Source of the DNA: an uncultured Prevotellaceae bacterium
Lineage (GTDB): Bacteria > Bacteroidota > Bacteroidia > Bacteroidales > Bacteroidaceae
NCBI GenBank assembly: GCA_905202115.1
Contig: CAJKQZ010000042.1
Span: 1 to 16,002 of the forward strand
Direction: 5' to 3'
Length of the DNA stretch: 16,002 nt
The translations under genes and the position numbers were made by a program. The notes under the pieces were generated by a model that saw only the letters and a list, made by a program, of their open reading frames with translations, was not told the DNA's origin and did not search any database. Position 1 is the first letter of the stretch, and each line of letters begins with the position of its first letter. Below are positions 7,352-14,238 of the stretch, in pieces.

Positions 7352-8575
7352 ATGATAAAAATAAACACGAGCTACACCCAACTGGCCGAAAATTACCTTT
7401 TTGCCGACATTGCACATAAAGTGGCGGAATACAAAACCGCCAATCCTGACAAAAAAGTGATAAGCCTCGGAATAGGCGACGTTACCCGTCCTCTTGCTCC
7501 GGCTGTAATCAATGCGATGCACAAAGCTGTAGACGACGAGGCCTGCACATCAACATTCCGCGGATACGGTCCTGAACAAGGATATGCATTTCTTCGCGAA
7601 ACCATTGCAAAAAACGACTTCAAAGACCGCGGTATAGAACTTTCGGCCGATGAAATATTCATAAGCGACGGCGCAAAGAGCGATACGGGAAACATCGTCG
7701 ACTTGTTCGGCAATGACAACGCTATCGGTCTTACAGACCCTGTTTATCCCGTTTATATGGACAGCAACGTTATGAGCGGACATGCTGGAACGCAGAACGC
7801 CGGCAGATGGAGCAACATAATAATGTTGCCATGTATTGAGCAAAACGATTTTGCACCCGAAATACCGAGCAAAAAAGTCGACATTATTTATCTTTGTTAC
7901 CCTAACAATCCAACAGGGACAACCCTTTCAAGAATGCAGTTGACGGCATGGGTAAACTATGCTTTGGCAAATGGGGCGATTATTCTGTTCGACGCTGCAT
8001 ACGAGGCTTTTATTACAGATGATACCCCCCACTCCATTTACGAAATTGATGGGGCGAAAAACTGCGCAATAGAGTTTCGGAGTTTTTCAAAAACCGCCGG
8101 ATTCACGGGAGTCAGATTAGGATATACCGTTATACCAAAGACGATAGAGATACATATTTCACAAAATGAAAAAGTATCGCTCAATCAAATGTGGCGCCGC
8201 CGCCAGACAACGAAATTCAATGGAGCTTCGTATATTTCACAACGCGGAGCAGAAGCCGTATATAGCGCAGAAGGGCGAAGACAAATAAAAGAAACGATCG
8301 ATTATTATCACCGTAACGCTGCTATCATGAAAAAGTCACTCACCGATTTCGGTCTCAAGGTATATGGTGGAGTAAATTCTCCTTATTTGTGGATAAAGAT
8401 TCCCAACGGAGATACTTCATGGTCGTTCTTCGGCCGTCTTCTCAATGAGGCTGCCGTTGTAACTACACCTGGAGTAGGATTCGGTTCTTGCGGCGAAGGA
8501 TATATACGGCTTACTGCCTTCGGAACAAACGATGACGTTAACGAAGCAATGGCCAGAATAAAAGAAATACTTTAA
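7352..8575 (+). CDS. dapL: LL-diaminopimelate aminotransferase
   Basis: This PLP-dependent class I/II aminotransferase converts tetrahydrodipicolinate directly to LL-diaminopimelate with glutamate as donor, bypassing the succinylated or acetylated intermediates. In 407 residues it shows the N-terminal LGIGDVTRPL, FRGYGPEQGY, the substrate-loop YPNNPTG, DAAYEAFI with the Asp that contacts PLP, and SFSKTAGFTGVRLGY with the Schiff-base lysine at K247. Adjacency to dapF makes DapL a better call than a generic aspartate aminotransferase. A strong terminator follows at 8619-8651. Confidence 0.95.
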   Translation: MIKINTSYTQLAENYLFADIAHKVAEYKTANPDKKVISLGIGDVTRPLAPAVINAMHKAVDDEACTSTFRGYGPEQGYAFLRETIAKNDFKDRGIELSADEIFISDGAKSDTGNIVDLFGNDNAIGLTDPVYPVYMDSNVMSGHAGTQNAGRWSNIIMLPCIEQNDFAPEIPSKKVDIIYLCYPNNPTGTTLSRMQLTAWVNYALANGAIILFDAAYEAFITDDTPHSIYEIDGAKNCAIEFRSFSKTAGFTGVRLGYTVIPKTIEIHISQNEKVSLNQMWRRRQTTKFNGASYISQRGAEAVYSAEGRRQIKETIDYYHRNAAIMKKSLTDFGLKVYGGVNSPYLWIKIPNGDTSWSFFGRLLNEAAVVTTPGVGFGSCGEGYIRLTAFGTNDDVNEAMARIKEIL

Positions 8576-8618
8576 TACGATACCCAAAACCACGAATTTA
8601 CTTTTATTTAAAATAGAG

Positions 8619-8651
8619 AAGCACCGGTTGTTATAATGACCGGTGCTTTTT
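8619..8651 (+). terminator. Intrinsic terminator after dapL
   Basis: The 10-bp GC-rich stem AAGCACCGGT (8619-8628) pairs with ACCGGTGCTT (8639-8648) around a 10-nt loop and is followed by a T run. It is a classical rho-independent terminator closing asnB-dapF-dapL. Confidence 0.9.
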
Positions 8652-8659
8652 ATCATTAC

Positions 8660-8741
8660 TCTCCGGCAGCAAATAAAAATTATCTCTGAGATATTTCGAA
8701 ATATGTCTGAGATAATTTAAAATATCTCAGACATATTTTTT
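8660..8741. repeat. Phased palindromic repeat, copy 3 (three units)
   Basis: Three units sit exactly 21 bp apart: 8681-8693 (TATCTCTGAGATA, one change), 8702-8714 (exact, forward) and 8723-8735 (exact, inverted). The last two form a 40-bp near-perfect dyad with one central mismatch. A degenerate GC-rich module, CTCCGGCAG, lies one further 21-bp step to the left (8660-8672). It begins just after the dapL terminator, so termination is already provided there. Confidence 0.88.
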
Positions 8742-8978
8742 ATGACATACATAAAGGGTATTATATATAATCCATAAATATCTGTGGAGTCCCGGTAAAA
8801 TCTCACGACTGTTCTACGGTTTATCATTGTTTAATTAATATATAAGTACAAAAGCATTTGAAATCCTTTTGTAATCTATTTCGAGGCATACTTTTCAAAA
8901 AAAATCATTTTGAATTACGTCTTTTTTGACATTTTTACGTCATTCATATAGATTGCAATCGGAAATAATGACCAAAAC
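8742..8978. other. Non-coding region upstream of the sigma factor gene
   Basis: No gene is visible. The direct repeat TTACGTC occurs at 8915-8921 and 8935-8941 (20 bp apart, about two helical turns), and TGAC at 8927-8930 faces GTCA at 8939-8942. A weak promoter candidate is TTTG 8868-8871 with TACTTTTC 8889-8896 and a 17-bp spacer. Any autoregulation by the sigma factor encoded downstream is inference. Confidence 0.35.
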
Positions 8979-9503
8979 ATGAAACTTATACAAAAAATAA
9001 AAACTCAAAAAAGTAAAAACGATAGAATTGCCACACTGTTCGAAACAGAATACCGCAATATGCTCCAATATGCCTGCTATAGGTTGGGATGTTGCGACGA
9101 CGCGGAAGATTCTATACAGGATATATTCCTACGGATGTCTGACAAAGTGTACGGAACTTACGAACAAAAGCCTGAACATTTACGCAACTACGCATTTCGC
9201 AGTTTGGCAAACGAATGTACCGACCGCCTGCGACGCAGGAAAGCAGACAAATTCGTAACATTGGAAAAGGTCGCGGCTGTTACAGAAGAATCTGAAACGG
9301 CTTTCGAAAAAGAACACCAAAACATCACAAGTCTACTTGCCGATATTCCCGAAGAACAGGCCGAAGTTATACGGTTGAGGCTGTATGGAAACAAAAGTTT
9401 TGCAGACATTGCCGAAATCATGGATATTCCGCCTACAACTGCAAAATCTCGCTTTCAATACGGAATAGAAAAAATTAGAAAAGCAATCGAAATCAAACAT
9501 TAA
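8979..9503 (+). CDS. ECF-type RNA polymerase sigma factor
   Basis: This is a 174-residue group 4 (extracytoplasmic function) sigma factor that would direct RNA polymerase to stress or envelope promoters. Region 2 spans about residues 18-80 (FETEYRNMLQYACYRLG, DAEDSIQDIFLRM) and region 4 about 115-168, with the helix-turn-helix LYGNKSFADIAEIMDIPPTT followed by the basic KSRFQYGIEKIRKA. There is no region 1 or 3, as expected. The next gene, 23 nt downstream, encodes a zinc-finger anti-sigma factor with a membrane anchor, the usual partner. The regulon and the subgroup cannot be told from the sequence. Confidence 0.92.
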   Translation: MKLIQKIKTQKSKNDRIATLFETEYRNMLQYACYRLGCCDDAEDSIQDIFLRMSDKVYGTYEQKPEHLRNYAFRSLANECTDRLRRRKADKFVTLEKVAAVTEESETAFEKEHQNITSLLADIPEEQAEVIRLRLYGNKSFADIAEIMDIPPTTAKSRFQYGIEKIRKAIEIKH

Positions 9504-9526
9504 CAAACTAATAAAACAATATTATA

Positions 9527-10843
9527 ATGAACTGTCAGAATTTCAAAAATCATATCGCTGATCTTTGCGACAAACATGTCGATGCAAAAATCGCTGCAAA
9601 ATTCAAACAACATATCGAAGAATGCCCTGAATGCCGAAAATACTATGAAAACTTCATGAGTACAGTCGACCTTCTCGCGCCAAAATGCTCACCTGTTTCG
9701 GAAAATCAATTCTTAAACACACAAAAGTTTTCGACGCGACACACAATAGTAGTAAGGCGTAGATTGTTGCGACAATTGTGGAAGGTTGCAGCTGTAGCAG
9801 CAATATTTTTTGCAGGTTTGTTTATTGGCATGAGCAATCTGTTGTCGGAAAAAGCGAATGCCTTAACACCAATGCAAATGCTCGACCGCTCTATAATGGT
9901 ATCGCGTGCTACGGGCAGCTTCGACATCACATTGTATGTTCGTACCACTCCTAACGAAAACTTTGCATTCATGGATCCTGAAGCCGATTTTACGGAAATG
10001 CACATAGTTTCATTGCGACAAGGAAGCGACACAATATGGCGAATAGAAAAAGAAAACGGGCGTACTATAGTTTGTGACGGTAAGAAACAATATCTGTGGG
10101 ATACCAACGGTTTTGCCGTTGAATGCGACAAAAAAACAAACATAGCCGAAGGTTTTGCCGACTATCTGTATCCGGAAACACTCCTTGAAAAACAAAAAGC
10201 AATTCTTACGGTTGATAAAAATTCGGACATCAATATCACAGAAACCGATAGTATGATAACTGTCACCACACACACGAAAATGTACAGCCCGACAGATATT
10301 GTCGAGAATAAAATGTCTGACTCCGCCTACCGTTGCATAACTGAAAATGTCTTTTCAAAAAACGACGGATTATTGAGAAGCGTAAAAATGTGGTTAGAGC
10401 GCGACGGAAATAAAACACTCGTAGTAGAAAGCCGAAGTATAAAGTACAATACTATTGTTATTCCCGACAGTCTGTTGAAACGTCCGTCACATGAACAAGT
10501 AGAATGGTTGGCCGAAAATCAGAATACACAAACAATCAATCCCGAACTTAAAGCCGAAACGGCCGAACAGGCTGCAAGAAGAATATTGTTTGCACTCACA
10601 CAAGGAAAGCCGGAGCAAGCAGAAGCCTCATTATATTATTATAAAGCTTCGTTTCCGACACTGATTGCAAGTATGCGTGGTTGCAAAGTGGATGAAATAA
10701 GTAAAGCTAAAGAAAAAGAAGGATTTGCCGATGTTTTTGTGTATTACAAACTCACACATCCCGATGGTATAACCGAGACAAAGCACCTTGCTCTAAGGCG
10801 TGAATCCCCTGAAAGCCTCTGGATAGTAGACGGAGGATTATAA
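9527..10843 (+). CDS. Transmembrane anti-sigma factor with LolA/RseB-like periplasmic region
   Basis: The N-terminal 43 residues form a zinc-finger anti-sigma (ZAS/zf-HC2) domain with C3, H29, C33 and C36 (HIEECPEC). This should hold the upstream sigma factor at the membrane. A basic stretch (RRRLLRQ, 77-83) precedes one membrane helix at about 85-106. The remaining 330 residues are periplasmic. About 115-320 resembles the LolA/RseB beta-sheet fold (SFDITLYVRTTPNENFAFMD, WLERDGNKTLVVESRSIKYN), and the last 85 or so, starting at AARRILFALTQGK and ending LWIVDGGL, look NTF2-like. Fold assignments are by pattern and uncertain. At 438 residues it is much longer than a minimal anti-sigma factor, so sensing may be built into the same chain. 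Confidence 0.82.
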   Translation: MNCQNFKNHIADLCDKHVDAKIAAKFKQHIEECPECRKYYENFMSTVDLLAPKCSPVSENQFLNTQKFSTRHTIVVRRRLLRQLWKVAAVAAIFFAGLFIGMSNLLSEKANALTPMQMLDRSIMVSRATGSFDITLYVRTTPNENFAFMDPEADFTEMHIVSLRQGSDTIWRIEKENGRTIVCDGKKQYLWDTNGFAVECDKKTNIAEGFADYLYPETLLEKQKAILTVDKNSDINITETDSMITVTTHTKMYSPTDIVENKMSDSAYRCITENVFSKNDGLLRSVKMWLERDGNKTLVVESRSIKYNTIVIPDSLLKRPSHEQVEWLAENQNTQTINPELKAETAEQAARRILFALTQGKPEQAEASLYYYKASFPTLIASMRGCKVDEISKAKEKEGFADVFVYYKLTHPDGITETKHLALRRESPESLWIVDGGL

Positions 10844-10950
10844 ATAAAAACGTATAGCATCTTAAATCCGAATAATGATGAATAAACATTTAATTCGTTC
10901 ATCACGCAATGATGGTCATACTGTTTCATAAGAATTTTATCTGTGTCGAC

Positions 10951-10994
10951 AAAAATAAGTCTGAGATAATTTAAATTATCTCAGACTTATTTTT
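10951..10994. repeat. Phased palindromic repeat, copy 4 (compensated variant)
   Basis: This is a perfect 44-bp palindrome with units TAAGTCTGAGATA at 10956-10968 and its inverse at 10977-10989, 21 bp apart. Relative to all other copies the third unit base is A instead of T, and the partner arm carries the matching change. It lies between convergent genes, starts with AAAAA and ends with TTTTT, and is well placed to act as a bidirectional terminator. No GC-rich module is seen. Confidence 0.9.
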
Positions 10995-11052
10995 TCATAG
11001 GGTTAAAGCCCTATTATTCGCATTGTGTGAAATTATCGTTTCCTCATGCACT

Positions 11053-12054
11053 CTACTCCACTTTGGCTGCTTGCCATATCGTTTTTTTGAGACTTCGCAG
11101 AAAACAATAAATGCTCTGATACGCTTTAAAAACATTTAGGTTATGCGTGGGCCAATAAGGCATACGAAATTTCATTCCCATTGGTAATAAAGAGAAATCC
11201 ATGCTTTTCATGCAGTTTTTCAAAACCGAAAGTATTTTCTTCGTCTCTGTCTTGCCGAATAACATTCTATTGTTTACGAACAAATAATAATGAGAAACAA
11301 TGTTTTTCCACCTATGTATTTCAAATATGCGCAAATTCTCAATACCGACGTTGCGTTTTTTCAATTCACAGGCAAGACGCTGGTTGGCTATGAGATAATC
11401 AAAGCGATGAAAACCTATTTTATGCGTTTCGCTCTCATTATGTCTCCTATAATAATAAATACCTTCGCAAATACAGATTTTCCGTGCCAGCAACAAGTGC
11501 ATACGTGCGGTGTTGTCGTCACTATACAGGCGACATGAATCATCAAAAGGAAATGCTTCGTACATGCAACGCCTTGCCATGCAAACGCTGTGCAACCTGC
11601 CTTCTATACAAAGACGAAACGCCTGTCCGCCTTCTATAACATCAGAAAATTTCTCGTTGGTATACGGTTGTACATTATCGTTTGCGTAATACATCTGTAA
11701 GTTCCACAAAGCCATATCAGCTCCTGTTTTCTCTATTGCACCGACAGCTTCACCAATAGCATTGACCGAAAAAAAATCGTCGGCATCAAGAATGGAAATA
11801 TACTCTCCCCGAGCAAATTTTATGGCTATGCTGCGACTTTTTGTAAGTCCCAGATTTTTCGGATTGCTTTTTACGATGAAACGTTCGTCACGGCGGGCAT
11901 ATTCATTCAATATTTCGAGCGAATTATCGGTTGAAGCGTCGTTCACACAGATAGCTTCGAAATTTGCAAACGTTTGATTCTTCAAGGAATCAAGGCACTC
12001 CTGCAAATAATCCGCCTCATTATAAACGGTAATCAAAATACTGACCTTTGCCAT
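11053..12054 (-). CDS. Glycosyltransferase family 2
   Basis: This GT-A fold enzyme transfers a sugar from a nucleotide donor to a growing glycan at the cytoplasmic membrane face; donor and acceptor cannot be read from sequence. The catalytic domain starts KVSILITVYNEADYLQECL, continues with VNDASTDNS and NLGLTKSRSIAI, and has the metal-binding DADD at residues 90-93. The C-terminal part is basic with aromatic stretches and may associate with the membrane. I chose ATG 12054, which lies 4 nt after the flippase stop and starts immediately before the conserved beta-strand. An upstream ATG at 12084 would add ten basic residues and overlap the flippase by 26 nt. The close coupling points to one glycan export function. 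Confidence 0.9.
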   Translation of the reverse strand: MAKVSILITVYNEADYLQECLDSLKNQTFANFEAICVNDASTDNSLEILNEYARRDERFIVKSNPKNLGLTKSRSIAIKFARGEYISILDADDFFSVNAIGEAVGAIEKTGADMALWNLQMYYANDNVQPYTNEKFSDVIEGGQAFRLCIEGRLHSVCMARRCMYEAFPFDDSCRLYSDDNTARMHLLLARKICICEGIYYYRRHNESETHKIGFHRFDYLIANQRLACELKKRNVGIENLRIFEIHRWKNIVSHYYLFVNNRMLFGKTETKKILSVLKNCMKSMDFSLLPMGMKFRMPYWPTHNLNVFKAYQSIYCFLRSLKKTIWQAAKVE

Positions 12055-12058
12055 AAAT

Positions 12059-13540
12059 TTATTTTTTCGTCTTTTTGCGAGCAAAATACGCTTTTACGTT
12101 TCCCCGCGAAATTTTTAACCTGCGCAGACTGAAAACAGTCGATATGAAAAGCAAAATACAACTTATTGAACATTTCAGCAAGTCGTGTCCGAAGCTAAAC
12201 ATGGCCACCGGCAATACGACCAGGCAACCTTGAACAAATATGTTTCTTATCGTATTGCTGCCCATGCGATAATCGTATTTTTTTCCGAACACCACGACAA
12301 TCATAAGCAAATCGAAGACATACGAAATCGTCAGCGCCCAGCCGGCTCCGCGCAGCCCGTAAAGTGAATAGCCTGCCACTAAAAGCCCTACGAATATAAT
12401 ATCATAAACAAGCTCCAGGAAAAAATATAGCGCCGAATCGTTCTTTGCCAAAGGAATATATTCTATGGGAGCAACGATTGCTTTTATAAAAAGATAGCCT
12501 CCCGCAGCCACACACATGTCGATAGCGGGCACGAAAGAAGATGTGTATAAAATTCTGACTATTAAAGGCAGGAATGTAAGGAACGCTATGAGCAACGGAG
12601 CCATTAAAAGCACGCATACGTCTATTTGTCTGTCCACCGCAAGGTCTCTTTCCTTTACATTGTTGCTTATGGCTGAAAGTCGTGGAAAGTAATCTGCATC
12701 CATAGCTACGAAAATAATGCGCGTATAAGTAACGCACAAAACGAATCCCGAAGCATATAAGCCGACATCTGCCCGCGAGCCTACATCGTTTATTATCGCA
12801 CGTACGGCCATTTCAGCTCCGCTTCCGGCTATACCGGCAGCAAGATAAGCTACTCCGAGAAACAGAAGAGCCTTTCCCGCTACGAAATATTTTTTCCGGA
12901 ATATGTTTTTGGTCCAGGGACGTATTCTGTGTGTGACCGCCAATGCAACAGCCGTCATTGCCGTAGTGCTGAGCAAAAGCGCAAGCGGAACGCCGCGCAG
13001 GCCGAGCGAGAAATACAAGGCTACTGTTATAAGCAAAGTAAGAACTGACGACACGGCCGACACCACGGTTATCTCTTTAAGCCGTCGTATACCTTTCATT
13101 ACTGCAACCTCCCCTCCGTAAACAGCCATAAGAAATATTATAGGGGACACCGTGAACAGTGCCGACCTAAGTGCCGCGTCATCAAAGACATACTTACTGA
13201 TAAAAGGCGCCAGTGCCGCACAAAGCAATGTTCCGAACAATCCTGTTCCTACACTCCAGGCACGAATCGTACAGACAGCATCGTTTATTTTCTCTTCATG
13301 AGATGTACCATATTCCTCGGAAAGTTTCCTCACTCCGCTGAAAGAGATTCCGAGGTTGGTCATAGATGATATTAAATCTGTGGTCCTGTTCAGAATATCC
13401 GTCAACGCTATTCCCACCGTACCAATAAGAGCCGCGGCACATTTATTACGGAGAACGGAAATAAATACGGTAAAGCCTTGCACTCCGCCGAACAATCCGG
13501 TATATTTCAATATACTGGCATACGAGTCGTGCTTGCCCAT
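12059..13540 (-). CDS. Wzx-type polysaccharide/O-antigen flippase
   Basis: This multispanning inner-membrane protein of the MOP/MVF superfamily would flip lipid-linked oligosaccharide across the membrane. It has about 12-14 hydrophobic segments. The N-terminus, SYASILKYTGLFGGVQGFTVFISVLRNK, matches the opening of Bacteroidota O-antigen translocases, and ALIGTVGIAL with SMTNLGISFSGVRKLSE follows the family pattern. An ATG at 13570 would add MDVNLKENKN, but the promoter at 13578-13608 would place transcription start at or within 4 nt of it. ATG 13540 gives a leader of about 30 nt and the usual family N-terminus (493 residues). The basic C-terminus ends KKTKK, followed 4 nt later by the glycosyltransferase start. 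Confidence 0.88.
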   Translation of the reverse strand: MGKHDSYASILKYTGLFGGVQGFTVFISVLRNKCAAALIGTVGIALTDILNRTTDLISSMTNLGISFSGVRKLSEEYGTSHEEKINDAVCTIRAWSVGTGLFGTLLCAALAPFISKYVFDDAALRSALFTVSPIIFLMAVYGGEVAVMKGIRRLKEITVVSAVSSVLTLLITVALYFSLGLRGVPLALLLSTTAMTAVALAVTHRIRPWTKNIFRKKYFVAGKALLFLGVAYLAAGIAGSGAEMAVRAIINDVGSRADVGLYASGFVLCVTYTRIIFVAMDADYFPRLSAISNNVKERDLAVDRQIDVCVLLMAPLLIAFLTFLPLIVRILYTSSFVPAIDMCVAAGGYLFIKAIVAPIEYIPLAKNDSALYFFLELVYDIIFVGLLVAGYSLYGLRGAGWALTISYVFDLLMIVVVFGKKYDYRMGSNTIRNIFVQGCLVVLPVAMFSFGHDLLKCSISCILLFISTVFSLRRLKISRGNVKAYFARKKTKK

Positions 13541-13577
13541 ATTTTTATTCTCTTTAAGATTCACATCCATTTAATCA

Positions 13578-13608
13578 CAAAAATAATCTTTTATAGCTTT
13601 CCGGCAAA
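13578..13608 (-). promoter_or_regulatory. Promoter of the flippase-glycosyltransferase operon
   Basis: On the minus strand TTTG (13608-13605) is followed after 19 bp by TATTTTTG (13585-13578), a full match to the Bacteroidota consensus. Expected transcription start is about 13571-13574. Confidence 0.75.
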
Positions 13609-13741
13609 ACCGTATGTGTTTCAACGAATCCTATCGGAGCATAACAAGACTGGGTGCGGATTTTTTCGAAAATTCCCGCATGTAAGAATTTAGGAAGTAT
13701 ATAAAATATTTTATAAGGAACGGAAGTCTACATTTTTTCCC

Positions 13742-13760
13742 ACCTGACAAAATGTCAGGT
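13742..13760. repeat. Hairpin ACCTGACA-AAA-TGTCAGGT
   Basis: A perfect 8-bp stem with a 3-nt loop. A related sequence, CTGACA-AAAA-TGTCAT, lies at 13906-13921 on the other side of repeat copy 5, so the pair flanks that element. Confidence 0.75.
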
Positions 13761-13790
13761 CGTATTTTTCGTGTCGGCAAAAAGCGTCGG

Positions 13791-13872
13791 AAAAATTATC
13801 TCAGACATATTTTAAAATATCTCAGAGATAATTCAAAATATGTCTGAGATAATTTTTTCTACAAGCGGGAAG
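13791..13872. repeat. Phased palindromic repeat, copy 5 (three units)
   Basis: Units lie at 13797-13809 (inverted, exact), 13818-13830 (TATCTCAGAGATA, one change) and 13839-13851 (forward, exact), each 21 bp apart. A fourth step at 13860-13872 carries the GC-rich module (AAGCGGGAAG). It sits between divergent genes, where termination of either is not needed. Confidence 0.88.
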
Positions 13873-14204
13873 TGTTTTTTCCTTTGCCGACGGGAAGTGC
13901 GGACACCTGACAAAAATGTCATGTTCTGAAAAGTCCAATGTCGGTTTTGGAGTTACAACGGTCAAAGTTCGGCGCATGTAATTGCCGACGGCGGCGCGAA
14001 TGCAGCAACATGATAAAAACAACGAAAAGCGCTTTATGTTTTTATCGGGACGAGCCTATCGCCCTATTGAATTTCTTATTGAGGCAATTCTAAATCCTGT
14101 TGTTCAGTAGAATACAAACACATGTTATTATAACTGTTTAAATCTTTTTTGAATAATACGGTTCTTGATTCCAAATACTCGTCTGAATACAACCTAAAAC
14201 CTCG

Positions 14205-14234
14205 TTACGGTTTTTAAATTTTTTGTTACTTTTG
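14205..14234 (+). promoter_or_regulatory. Promoter of the HU/SPOR gene, leaderless configuration
   Basis: TACTTTTG at 14227-14234 fully matches TAnnTTTG. The upstream box is weak (TTA at 14205-14207, 19-bp spacer). The -7 box ends only 4 nt before the ATG at 14239, so transcription should start at or next to the start codon. Confidence 0.65.
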
Positions 14235-14238
14235 CCTC

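Larger units (their letters stand above)
13609..14204. other. Long divergent intergenic region dominated by inverted repeats
   Basis: No gene is supported in this stretch. It holds an AT palindrome at 13700-13715, hairpins at 13742-13760 and 13905-13922, the three-unit repeat at 13791-13872 and two direct copies of CGGGAAGTG (13866-13874 and 13891-13899). The remainder, 13930-14204, shows no structure I can name. Confidence 0.6.

Noticed and set aside
10998..11013. Short TAGGG/CCCTA hairpin between the convergent operons as a terminator
   Set aside because: The stem is five to six pairs with no T run on either strand; the neighbouring repeat copy 4 is a much better candidate.
12055..12084. 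Upstream ATG for the glycosyltransferase
   Set aside because: It adds only ten basic residues (MLAKRRKNKF) that are the flippase C-terminal codons read in another frame, whereas ATG 12054 directly precedes the conserved catalytic strand.
13822..14022. Minus-strand reading frame of 66 codons in the divergent spacer
   Set aside because: Its end lies inside repeat copy 5, it contains no recognisable domain, and the frame is explained by chance in spacer DNA.
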